From contig OZ026518.1 of NCBI GenBank assembly GCA_964019695.1, forward strand, positions 110,466,145 through 110,530,144: DNA of 64,000 bases, given 5' to 3'. Origin of the DNA: Loripinus fragilis. Its lineage: Eukaryota > Mollusca > Bivalvia > Lucinida > Lucinidae. The position numbers and the translations under genes were made by a program. Under the pieces are notes generated by a model. That model was not told the DNA's origin, did no database searches, and saw nothing but the letters and a program-made list of their open reading frames with translations. Shown here piece after piece: positions 22,290 through 33,200 of the stretch. Position 1 is the stretch's first letter; every line of letters starts with the position of its first letter.

Positions 22290-22480
22290 GCCTTTAGTTA
22301 AGAGTGTGTACCGAAAAAAATAATTTTCTTATTTCTCAACCAAAACATATGTTGTGGGTACTCAAAAGGACCGTCTCAATGAGATGGTTCTTTTGAGCAC
22401 CCAAAGCATATGTAAAAACTGATTGGTAAGGAAATTTTTAGGATTTTATGCTCAAAAGTTTTGTTTATCTAAACCTGTGT
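22290..22480. repeat. Family A hairpin repeat, reverse orientation
   Basis: Stem at 22353-22400. Preceded by TTTAGTTAAGAGTGTGTA, the characteristic outer arm. Confidence 0.85.
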
Positions 22481-23136
22481 ATCCACATTATTGTCATCCT
22501 CCGGATGAGATGTGTCAAAGATGGAATTGCAAATAGTGTGAAAACTGAATATTCTGCTGCTGGAAGAGTGCTCTTATTCGAGTTGACACATTTTGCTAGT
22601 GGTACCTGTCCAATTATTAAGCGTAACAGATGCTGCTCTGTGGGCTGCTCTGCCTTTCTATTTTTTTTTTTGCAGTCCTACTTTTTCTCAAAAATGCTCC
22701 TACTGTACTCGCCCCGCATGATATTCATTTTCAGACTCATTTTTAAGTTGCATGACAAAAAACGTTTGGCCTGTTCTGGATCCAATCTCTGTGTTATACT
22801 GTTATACTGTTTGCACAAGTTCACACACTCAACATGCATAAGGATTTAAACTGAAGCCAATTAAAGTGAAGCCTGTCTGCATGCAGTTTTATCTAATGTG
22901 AGAGTTGAAATTTTAATCTATCAAAGTGAGGCATTGCTACAATTGGAGTAAATTTTCAACCAATCAAAAAAGAAACATATTTTTTTGCTCTGTATTTTAA
23001 TTTTAGGCAATCAAAAATCAATCTATTGATATTTTCATACATTTTGACTTTGATTTTAGCCAATTAAAATGAAGCATACAGTTAGAGCTTAGATTTTAGC
23101 CAATCAAGATGTAGCATTCCATATTTTTGTTTACAG

Positions 23137-23242
23137 TTGGAGAAGAGTCTGATTGGTCGGACACCAGGAGAGGCTCCACTCAAGGCTCAGAAACTGAAAA
23201 AGAAAAAGAAGTCCTTATCAAGACCATCAAGTGCTCTTAGTG
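23137..23242 (+). CDS. Exon 6, Lys-rich, immediately before the alternative exons
   Basis: It follows GTTTACAG and ends TTAGTG|GTAAGT, a strong donor. It is 106 bp, starts in phase 0 and leaves one base (G). It encodes LEKSLIGRTPGEAPLKAQ, a run of six Lys with one Leu (KLKKKKK), then SLSRPSSALS. The Lys run resembles a basic nuclear-localisation-like patch, but that is only a compositional remark. Its phase-1 end matches the three candidate next exons at 26789, 29390 and 35819. Confidence 0.72.
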
Positions 23243-23520
23243 GTAAGTTGAAACTTGTTTTATCAACCAGTGATTTTATTGTTTTTTGGGATACAGCCTG
23301 TGCCTTTAGAATTTGGGAACATATCCCAATAAAATCCTTAGGTTAGGGAAACAATCTCCATAATACAGGCTTTTTTGGATTGGGAAGCAGCCTGTATTCG
23401 GCTGTAAAATATGCAAAATAATATCACTGTTAACAAACACCATAGAGCGAGATAAACAAAGATTGTGGGTGTAAAATTGTGAATATTTTCATATCTATGA
23501 GTTTTAACATTTGTTAATAC

Positions 23521-24200
23521 CAATGTCAGAAATAATGTTATCTAGTGATAGCATGTCACCCAAATTGTGAATATTTTCTTATCTATGGGTTTTAACATTT
23601 CTTTTGAGTACCCACAACATATGTTTTGGTTGAGAAATAAGAAAATAAAATTTTAATTAGGCATGACCTAACCTAATGCACATTTTGAAATCAACTCACA
23701 GCACACAGCTCATGATAAAATAATGACACTTTGTTGGTTCCAAATAAACTCATTTTTATCACAAGTTACCACTGTATCCATTAAACCGCATTTCCATCCA
23801 ACAAAAATAAACATTTAATATGTATTTTTTACAACAACAAAAATTGGCTTCAGTAGCTTGCTTTTTACAGGAAAATGGCCCTTTTGATGAAGAACTCGGG
23901 GGGAGGGGGGGGGGGGGGGGTCAAAGATGGCAGCTGATCATGGCATCAGTTTGTTGTGTTTCCTGGAAGCAGAGGTTATTTTGGAAGTCTAAAATGGCTC
24001 GTATATGGATGAAAATTGATATTAATTGGAATCAGAAATGGTAAATGAGGAAATGACTGTCATTCTCACATTTTTGAACCATTGATTTCCAACCATTCCA
24101 AAACAATGATGTTGAAAATGAAAGTAGACGTTCATGTATTTTCAGTTGTTGAAAAAAAAATTTGACATGCTATCACTAGATAACATTATTTCTGACATTG
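23521..24200. repeat. 680-bp element or segment with 38-bp perfect terminal inverted repeats
   Basis: CAATGTCAGAAATAATGTTA... (23521-23558) is exactly complementary to 24163-24200. Inside are part of a family A repeat (about 23575-23665) and a G-rich tract (23899-23920). Confidence 0.75.
23560..23670. repeat. Family A fragment
   Basis: Only the TTCTTTTGAGTACCCACAAC half is present, inside the 680-bp inverted-repeat segment. The related AATTGTGAATATTTTC arm occurs twice (23473, 23564). Confidence 0.65.
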
Positions 24201-24843
24201 AACCAAATGTCTCAAACAAGCAGGAAAAACTTTGATGTAAATCCCTACATGGTTATGATTTTGTATGAAATTAGATGTAACACCATAATAACATCAAAAT
24301 AGCCCGCATATAGCATGCACTTTTATTTTATCACAAGCAGTGAATTCAATGCATATCAAATGTGACTAAAATTGGTATCTTTCTACAGTGAAAAAATATC
24401 GTATTTTTTCACTTGTGACTGATACGATTTATATTTTCACTGTAGAATAGAATAGAACTGTAGCAAAACAAGGCTTTCTTGGCAATTTTGTGACTGAGAT
24501 TTTTTAACATAAGGCTTTAAGTGAAGTATATTTGTCAAAAATAACGCTACGCATGTTGTGACGTCAACATCAAACATAATGACGTGACTGTTTGACCTGG
24601 CGTAGCGCCAGTTTGCAAGTGACGCCTACCCTAAGGCACACTCAAAGACTTTCTTTAAATGCTGATTTCTTGCGTTTCATTCGTTAAAATATGATTCTAA
24701 GCCATTTTCTAGGTGCAAACTATGTTTACACCCAATGTTATACCCAATAATCACACTGCAAAAGTCAAATCGAACGAGAAACGACCAAGTTAAAAGTAAG
24801 GTTGTGATTTCTGTATTTCCGTTGAGTATAAAATAAAAAGAAA

Positions 24844-24993
24844 ATTTACTTTTTTTGGCAAATACCAAATATATTTCATCTCGTGTGGTGAAAATATCAG
24901 CATTTTCACTCGTGCTACGCACTCGTGAAAAATACTGATTTTTTTCACCGCACTCAATGAAATATATTTGGTATTCACCTCAAAAAAGTAAAT
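24844..24993. repeat. Foldback repeat, ~60-bp arms
   Basis: The left arm (TTTACTTTTTTTGG, AATACCAAATATATTTCATC, AATATCAG) mirrors 24932-24993. The short spacer is rich in CACTCGTGC. A smaller hairpin CTACAGTGAAAAAATA...CACTGTAG lies at 24382-24446. Confidence 0.8.
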
Positions 24994-25751
24994 ATCCTCT
25001 ATATATACGGCAGTGAAGGGGTTAATGAATTTCTAAAAAAAAATGATAATTATTTTTTTATTTAGGATTGATCATTTAAATGTCCAAATGTTAATTCAAT
25101 TATTTGTGTCAAGTAAAAATACTCATTAATCAATGACTGAATTATACTTTTATTCAGATTTTTTACATTGAAATTCAAGTTTTTTTGTGATTAATAAATT
25201 GTGTCATTATGGATTTTGTTATATGACTGGAGAGAATCCTGTTTCCTGATTGGCCCAATTTGTCTTTATAAATCTCTATATCTACCTCAAAACTGGTCTA
25301 AACTGGCTCAGAAGGTGATATAGGATAAAATCCAGCTCAAACTAGTTTCCAGAAGTTAATATTTTTGACACTTCTGCAATATCACCCTCTAGAGTGCTAA
25401 AAATAGCATGATGAGTATAAAACTAGCATGTGCTGCATGAAATTGACATGATTTGCTGTTTCACATCCCAACAGGTAAACTAAAGACTTTCATGAATTTT
25501 ATTAACTGTTTTGTTATGTTTTGTTTGTTCATTTATCTTTGTTTGAATGAGCAAAATGTAAAAAAAAGTTTTATGATTAAATTTTACATTCCACATTTAG
25601 AGAATTAATATACATTTCAAATTGCAAAATACTACATTAAAATATTTTAATAACAGTTGTAAGAAAGTCCTTAGGTTGAAGGTTGACTTCAGCAACAAAA
25701 GTGAAAGTAGAACAGTTTCATTCTAAGTTGAAAAGTCACATAACAAAACAG

Positions 25752-25886
25752 TTATTGACTTCAATTTCGGTAGACATGAGGATTTATCTACCCTTAAAAG
25801 TGATATTCACCTCGGCCTAGCGGCCTCGGTGAATTATCACTTTTCGGGTAGATAAATCCTTATGTCTACCTCATTGAAGTCAATAA
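25752..25886. repeat. Hairpin repeat, ~60-bp arms
   Basis: The left arm (TATTGACTTCAAT, GTAGACATGAGGATTTATCT, AAAAGTGAT) is mirrored by the right arm. The loop is CCTCGGCCTAGCGGCCTCGG, itself palindromic. Confidence 0.85.
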
Positions 25887-26011
25887 ATGTATATTATTGT
25901 TTAATATATGTATGATATGGTATGGTTTTGCTTTTTGACAGGTTATGAAAATATACTGTTTTAAGCTCAGAATGTTTGCTTAGCTTTGGGTGTATGTTAT
26001 GTGGTTGATGT

Positions 26012-26180
26012 AGTTTGTGAGATTTTGGTACTTATCCCATATATAAGCAGCCTAGACTCAAATGAGCTTACTCATCTGTGCAGGCTCACCAAGGCCTTGG
26101 CAAAGAATGGATGTAGGGGAAGGCCAGTACCCAAAATTAGATCTCTAGTCCCATTGTAAAGCTGGGCATGCATAAATGAA
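26012..26180. repeat. Family I repeat
   Basis: GAGATTTTGGTACTTATCCC, GAGCTTACTCATCTGTGCAG, AATGGATGTAGGGGAAGGCC. Confidence 0.68.
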
Positions 26181-26403
26181 AATGCATCTTCACTATCTTA
26201 TTTGCACTTTCCAAGATGGCCTCCAAAATGAAAAATTTAGTGTAACATGTTTAGGAGCTTGAAGTTTGATCCTTAAATCACCTCTATAGCCTCAAAACCA
26301 AAATCTCACAATGTCACTATGTAATTACATTATGAGATTTTCCGTTTTAGGGTTTAGAAGTGATAAAAGGATCCAACTTCAAGCTCCTGTGCTTTATCTG
26401 CCA

Positions 26404-26512
26404 TGTTTTCTATTGATAATCTTTGCAAACAGTCTGTACCAAGATCAGGCCCGACAAAATGTTGGACCTGATCTGGTTCCAAAATGCTTAACACTCTGAT
26501 AGTATTCCTGAA
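26404..26512. mobile_element. Family K repeat, core only
   Basis: TTTGCAAACAGTCTGTACCA, AGATCAGGCCCGACAA, GTTGGACCTGATCTGG. No distal ends. Confidence 0.7.
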
Positions 26513-26564
26513 ACAATTTTTCGAAAAATAGTGACTTTATGCATAATGTGATAAGTACCAAAAT

Positions 26565-26755
26565 CCATAGATCCAGATAAGGAATTTATTAGTGAAAAAT
26601 TGTAATAACTTTCTTACCCATCTGTTTAAACATAGGTTTTGGGTGCTTAAAAGAACCCTCTCATTGAGAAGGCTCTTTTGAGTACCCACAACATATGTTT
26701 TGGATGAGAAATTAAGGAAATAATTTTCCAATACACTCTTATCTGTAGGCCTGAA
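26565..26755. repeat. Family A hairpin repeat, 35 bp upstream of exon 7a
   Basis: Stem GTGCTTAAAAGAACCCTC/GAGAAGGCTCTTTTGAGTAC at 26642-26688. The right arm ends CTCTTATCTG, shortly before exon 7a's acceptor. Confidence 0.85.
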
Positions 26756-26788
26756 AATCTCATGAAATGGCTTAACGATTATCTCTAG

Positions 26789-26952
26789 GTACTCTTTCTA
26801 CTGCAAGATGTCCAGAATGTTTAGTATGGCATGAAGTCTATGCATCGGAGCAAGATTGTCTTGTTTGTAGGGCCTATAAAAGGCACATGGGCAAACTTTA
26901 CTGGGGTCATGGGCGCAACTTTCACCCAACTGGACGACCTTGCTGCCCAGAG
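26789..26952 (+). CDS. Exon 7a, cysteine-rich alternative exon
   Basis: It follows TATCTCTAG; the proposed donor is CCAGAG|GTTCGG (weak after GT). It is 164 bp, enters in phase 1 (G+GT, Gly) and leaves in phase 0. It encodes about 55 residues with Cys/His spacing suggesting metal binding: RCPECLVWHEVY, then QDCLVCRAYKRHMGK, then a Gly/His/Cys tail (WGHGRNFHP, RPCCPE). Two CxxC pairs are 13 residues apart, with His and a CC pair following. No zinc-finger family is recognised. Alternative donors at 26958 (phase 2) and 26965 (phase 0) cannot be excluded. It is incompatible in phase with using 29390 next. Confidence 0.62.
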
Positions 26953-27890
26953 GTTCGGTATTATGTAATGTTGATTAGTTATGCATGTACACTATACAAT
27001 TTATTTGGAAGCTAGCAGTGTGTGCAAGGGCTGGAATAGATAGCCCTGCAAACAGACTTGATTAAGTTTGTAACATACAAAAGGGGAAAATATCATTTGA
27101 GGCTTTGCTTTGAAAATAATCTATAAAATGTCATTAATGTGAGATACAGAAAAGGATATTTTTCTTGAGGGCCACTGATAGCTTTGTGTTGCCGACTGGT
27201 CTCAATGGAAGGAATATTACTATCCACATCAAAGCAGTGATGATAGTTCCTATGTCCAGATGTCTTACATCTTGCTTTTGAATTTACATACATATTTGAT
27301 TTCAATTGTTATCTCATATCTTCAATTATATGATGCAAGCCATCTTGATATTAACTGATTGACACTCTAATGGTATTCAGGAAAGATTTTTTTGGAAAAA
27401 GTTAAATTAAAAAAAAAGTCAAAAAGCTGTCCTTGATTTTAGATGTAAGACTTACTATGAACTGTAAACATGTAATGTGGAGTCTAATTATATATAAGTT
27501 TCCCAAAAATCAAGATAGATATAACACAGTTATATTTTGTAGTTTGCTGCAGTTGTGATTCACACTTTAAAGGTTAATTTATAACATACTTTATACATAA
27601 TTGAATGAAGTCAAGTCAATTTCCTCACTGCTAGTTTCCTGTTAGTTCTTGCGCATTTGCTTGAGCAACTAATATTTTACACAGAGCTTAAAATAGAATA
27701 CATTCATCCTCTCAGCCTTACTGATCATTTAAGGTGGGATGTGGAAATACCATACCTGGCTTGTCTTAGACCTGGTCCCATTTCTTTCAAGACAAGTGAG
27801 AAATATCTATTCACTTGTCCTTGGACAAGTATATCTGAAAGATTTAAAGATCATTCTGTTCTATCAAAACTGCCTTACATAGAAAGGCAG

Positions 27891-28091
27891 TACAGTAAAA
27901 CCTGTCTAAAACAACCATTCTCAAAAAGACCAAGAAAGACCAAAAATTGATTTTCAAGACCAACTATCGCTTAATGCAGGTCAAAATTAATGCATTCTGC
28001 AATACTTCCGACCTTCATTAAGCTACCATTTGTCCTTAAGATATTTGTTTTGTCTATTTTTGAGTGACCGTTTTACACAGGTTTTACTGTA
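27891..28091. mobile_element. Family D MITE
   Basis: TACAGTAAAACCTGTCTAAA and ACAGGTTTTACTGTA. The central hairpin is reduced to TGCATTCTGCAATAC. Confidence 0.85.
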
Positions 28092-29389
28092 ATTACATTT
28101 ATATGATTCATTAACCAGATCAAACTTATAATTGCTATATGCTTAAATCCAAGTAATTCAGTTCCATGAGATTTGATTAATTATTATAGTTACAAGTTGT
28201 ATGGAAAACAGAGTGGATCCTGATCAACTGGCCTCTTCAGAAACAAGCTGATTTGGATCTACATGGCTTCAATAGTTTTATACCTGGTTATAATGTAAAA
28301 GAAACAGCAATTTTATATGATTTCGGTACAGTAGGATTAACCTATTTAAATTCTTTGTACATCACCTGTTTTTTTGGGAGACCATTAAAATTTTTCTTTG
28401 AACAAGTACATTATGGCCATATACTTGTACCTGGGCAGGTATCATATTTTGCTATTTCCACACTCCAAATGACCATTTTTCTTCCGCCACAAAAATAACA
28501 TAAACATTTAATCTGTAATTGGAATGATTGATTATAGCAAACAAACATAAATCAGGCATTTATTAAATGCCGAAAGAAGTATATATTTATTTTTTATTAT
28601 TTACTTTTTTTGTTGTTAAAATTTTGGCAAAATTTTAACAAAGCAAAATCAAGAAAAAAATCTCTTGTATCCAATACTTAACTAAATCTGAGAATTTGAA
28701 TTTTTTGGCTTGGTTTATGTACTATTTGCTGATTATATTAACATTATTAAATGTTAGGGGAAAATAACAAAATCTAACAATTATAGTTTTGACTTCATGG
28801 CAGTGAGAGTGTACAAGGTATTGTATCTATTTTAGCCTCTGTGAATTTTGTTTATGTTATACACAATTAATTTGAGAAGTTTAATTCACGTTTCAGAATG
28901 TTGTCGATTTCAGTTAGAGTTACCTACCTTGGCATTAAAATCACTTTCACAGATGTTACACACAAAGATGAGTTTTGTCAGATGAGCAAATTATTGTCAC
29001 AGTCAATATTTTATGTTAGAATTCTGTTGATGATGCCATAGATTTAATCAAGTTGCACTATAGTTTATGAAGTACATTTGGCTATGAAAGCATCTAGCTA
29101 GTGATGTTTTTATGATTCACCTTATTTTAGATCACTGGCAAAGCAGTTTATACATGGGAATCTGCATTTGCTTTCAGAGGTGTTAAAATACTGTTGTCTG
29201 AACAAATAGAACTGCTTCTGCCTGATCAAGGCCTCCTGTGTTTGCTTCTCTGACAAGTGTCAATAAATCTTTTTCAAGGAAAGTATTTCAACTTGTAGGA
29301 GAAGAACTCATTTACCCAGAGATGAAATTACAATCAAAATAGAAGCAAATGCAGATTATATATACATTACACTTGTTTATTTATCGTAG

Positions 29390-29463
29390 CTGATCTAGCT
29401 TGGCGCAGAGGATTATATGATGATGACGATAGTAGCGATATTGATGACTATTATGATGATTTG
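29390..29463 (+). CDS. Exon 7b, acidic alternative exon
   Basis: It lies between TTATCGTAG and TTG|GTAAAC. It is 74 bp, enters in phase 1 (G+CT, Ala) and leaves in phase 0. It encodes ADLAWRRGLYDDDDSSDIDD followed by YYDDL. The other two frames hit stops within 9 bases, so the entry phase is fixed. It resembles the Asp/Tyr clusters of exon 5. It sits about 750 bp upstream of the large inverted-repeat transposon. Confidence 0.68.
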
Positions 29464-30207
29464 GTAAACTCTCACTTGTCATCTTGTAGCATGAGCCACT
29501 TCATTGAAAATCTGTTCACTTAATATTCAAGTTTGTCAGGTCCATTTAAAAAACAATTTAAGGGGTTTTAAAATCATACTTTTTCTGTCCCTGAATGTAA
29601 TCACTGAACAGGACCTTTATCTGTCTTATATCCTTTAACTTCGCCATTGTTCACATCCAACAAAAACAGGTTTATTTTGAGGTGGCACATGTATTAGTAT
29701 ATAGTAAAATGCTCTGATTGAGCTTGCTCAGAAGTTGCATTGTTTACATACACAGAAATGACAATGTAGCTGCAATTGAGGGTGAGCCTACACCTGGTTT
29801 GAACATGCAAAGCAAGCCTCTTGTCTGCTTTTTAGGCTGTCTGAGTTCAGGAAGGCTGTTTTGCTGAATGCCTGTTGAAAGTGATTTAACTGTATACAGC
29901 CACTGCACTCAGTATGGATAAAATATCTGCAATATTTGGAATGCAATTTTGATCAGAGTATTTTGACTGCCCAAGTTCTTTATGTTATTCAGGGATTTTC
30001 CTACCTTTTTCATTTTGTGGCCACAGACTCATAAATTTATGGAAATTTTCTTCAGACAGACTTGTCCTGTTTCCATCAAAAATGTTAAAATGAGATCTGT
30101 ATGAAGCAAGCACCTGTCTTTAAGGCAAGTGGAGTTTGCTTCTCTGTGCATCCACTTTAAACATTAGTGAGTTTTTACTTTTCATAGAAAAGGCAAAATC
30201 TACTTGT

Positions 30208-33200
30208 TTATAGACGGATGGCTGAGAATGGGTTTGCTCCCCCCCCCCTAGGGAATTTTGCAGACATATCCTATCTTGTAGAGAATTGAAAGCCGAGTCT
30301 TTTAAGAGATGTTTGCACTCTGTGCTCCAGGGCGTTAGTCTGTAAGAGCCTGTAACATACGTTACTTAATGAAACTAAGAAAAAGTAAATTGAAAGTTTG
30401 GGCTACAAATTAAAGACATTAAAATATTTATTTTTAAAAATCATTCATATAGTCTGCATACTGGATATCTTAACTACGTATGACAGCCATTTTAACAAAA
30501 TTGCGGCTTCCTAAGGTGTCATATGCGTTACATAAATCAGATAACCCATTAAAATTTGCAAGTGTGGCTAACATCATTTACATTCACAATCTCTCTGTGT
30601 GCTTTGCAAAATGTTTTTAACCATTTCTGACTAGCTTATGCAATTGGCTAACAGAAAAATTAAAGTTTGTTTCCCTAGCTTAAATATTTTTTCTGAAACG
30701 AGCAATTAAACAACCCTACCCCTACCCAGTTTTTAGGTGAAATGTTTGGTATTAAAACTAAAGTAAAAATAGTTAAAAAATATTTGCAGTTGATGAATGT
30801 GTTTCATTGTTTGGGATTTATTTGCTTACATAAAAAGACTCATAAATCTGCAAGTTTGTTGCAAAATTTTTAATATCAGAGGCTGTAACATATGTTACCT
30901 GATGTAATAAATGGGCAAGCTCATTGTCTTTATGTAAGATATGCCTAAAAATGTTTTAATCTCCAGGAGGGAATTTCGCAGACATATTCGTTCTTATAGT
31001 ACAACTCAAGCTGCATCGAATAAGCGATGTTTGCACTCTCTATGTTGGGGCATTAGTCTGAAACAGCGTGTTACATGCGTTACTATATAAAATAAAGGAA
31101 ATGTTGTTTGAAAGTTTGAGCTAAAATTGTGAAAAAACTTGCAGCTGTTGGACATCTTACATTGTTTAGGGATTTTAAACTGGCTCCTATGATAAAGACT
31201 TATAGATCTGCTAGTTGTCATCAAGTTTTAAAGATCAGAGAGCGTTACATATGTTAGCGTGATAAGTAAAATCATCAAACAGTATTTTGACATCAAGCTG
31301 AGTAAGGGCCTGCTCCATCCTAATCCCCTTTGGAATTCTGCAGACAAATTACATCTTATGTAACCATTCAAGGTGCATTTAATAGGAAATGTTTGCACTC
31401 TGTAAGTCGGGGCGTTAGCCTGTAACAGCTTATTACATATGTTACTATATCAATTTGAGAATAAGAAATTTGAATGTTTGAGCTACCAAAAGAAGACATT
31501 AAAATTATCTAATAAATTGACATTCTTATAGTCTTTATACTGGATGTCTTTACTACATATATATGGAAGCTGTTTAACATTAATACGGCTTACTGTGGTG
31601 TTATGTGCATTACATGCAGAACCTAATTATAATTTAAAAGGTATACTTGTGGCTATCGTCATGTAGTTAAACAACTACTATGACTTGGTTTCAAACTGTT
31701 TTATTAGATTTTATAAACATATATACTCAATTGATGAATAGGAAAAACCAAGTTTGCTTTTCTAACTTAAATATATTAAAGATCAGGACACTTAATGTGT
31801 ACTTATAAGTCTTTGGTGCCAAAACACTAGAAATTATATTCATTTCTGATTATCAAGCCCATGGACTGGTGTTACAGATGTTATCAATGACCTTTTGGAC
31901 ACATTTCCTAATACTGTGCATATAATGCTAAATATAGAGCCACAAATAGAAAAGATAGTTTTAACATTTTTACAAGAAAATACAATAAATGAAATGGTCC
32001 AAACTATTTCTCATCGATTTAACACTCATGTTAAACGTTTGTCGTTGTCTGCTTCTGTGGTAATCATTATTATCACAAGCCTCCTTGCAACTAGTAGAAT
32101 CATTACACAATATTTCAATCATTTACTGTTATTCAATTTTACCACCAGTCCACTAAAAATTGATGAGCCATTATCAACTTTCCAATTTTGCCATTTATGG
32201 CTTGGAAAATTCGGAAACTGATATGAATTCCTAATAGTTGGCTCTTTGAGTATGTGTTTCAAGTGATACTCTGCAAGTAGGAGAAAGACTAAAGCTTTAC
32301 AAGGTGGAAAACTATGCCATTAAGAGCAATGAGAACCTGGACTGATGTACCTTGATATTTCTGTGATAAAGAATCATACCTTAGCTGGTTAACTTTTATA
32401 AATGTAGCCTTTCCATACATGCAACCCACATATTTTCATCTAATAATGTCTCTGCACTTATCATCTTTCCCCAAGCATTCAAAAACTTATTTGAAGTCTT
32501 AGTACTTCTGAAGTGCTGAAACCGAGGTAACTCTTTCCCATCAGATAAACAAACTAGATGTATCACAGCAGGTAAAGCAATGAAATGCAGGATGAACAGA
32601 GCGCAAATTAGACCCTTTTAATTCAATGATTCACTAAGTTTCTAAAATAAGAGCGCTTATTAAAGGATGTAACATATATAACTCGTCATAATAATTGAGC
32701 AAGGGCATTGTCTTGACATCCTTTTTGATTACACAGTCAGAGGCAAGTGTTTTCAATTTCAGTGTTTTCAATGGATCATGAGATGAGGCACCTTATCAAC
32801 TTGATTACTCTGTATAAATCTTCCATAGAGCATAATATAGAACTACTGGTTATCCCATTCTACCTATAGTCCACTTTCCTTCTTTTGAATGTAACAGCTA
32901 ATGATATGGCTGCAAAAACTGAGAAATCATAGGTTTTACATTATTTTAAGACATGCTTCAATGTACTGACATCAAAAAACAACCAACTGCAAACATAATT
33001 GATGGCAATGTCCAACTTCATATTCTTTCTCTTATACCAGATAACTTTCAAGGTGTAACAGAAATTGTTTCAGAAGGTCTGCCAAAACCATCAAGAGCCA
33101 ACATTGTAACTAAAGAAAACTTATTAAGTTCATTGGGCGCAGCAAAATACTATTGATCTAAGACCCGAGGACTTGAGCACCAAACGACTGGATAGGTTCC

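Larger units (their letters stand above)
27000..30207. other. Intron sequence around exon 7b, little structure
   Basis: Apart from the family D copy (27891) and a CTGATCA...GATCTACA core at 28200-28275, this is AT-rich unique-looking sequence. The open frame at 27657-27950 runs into the D element and has no domain. Confidence 0.5.

Noticed and set aside
22448..22849. 133-codon plus-strand ORF
   Set aside because: It begins in a family A arm, contains a CAG-T-tract and Cys-rich random-looking sequence, and has no splice or domain support.
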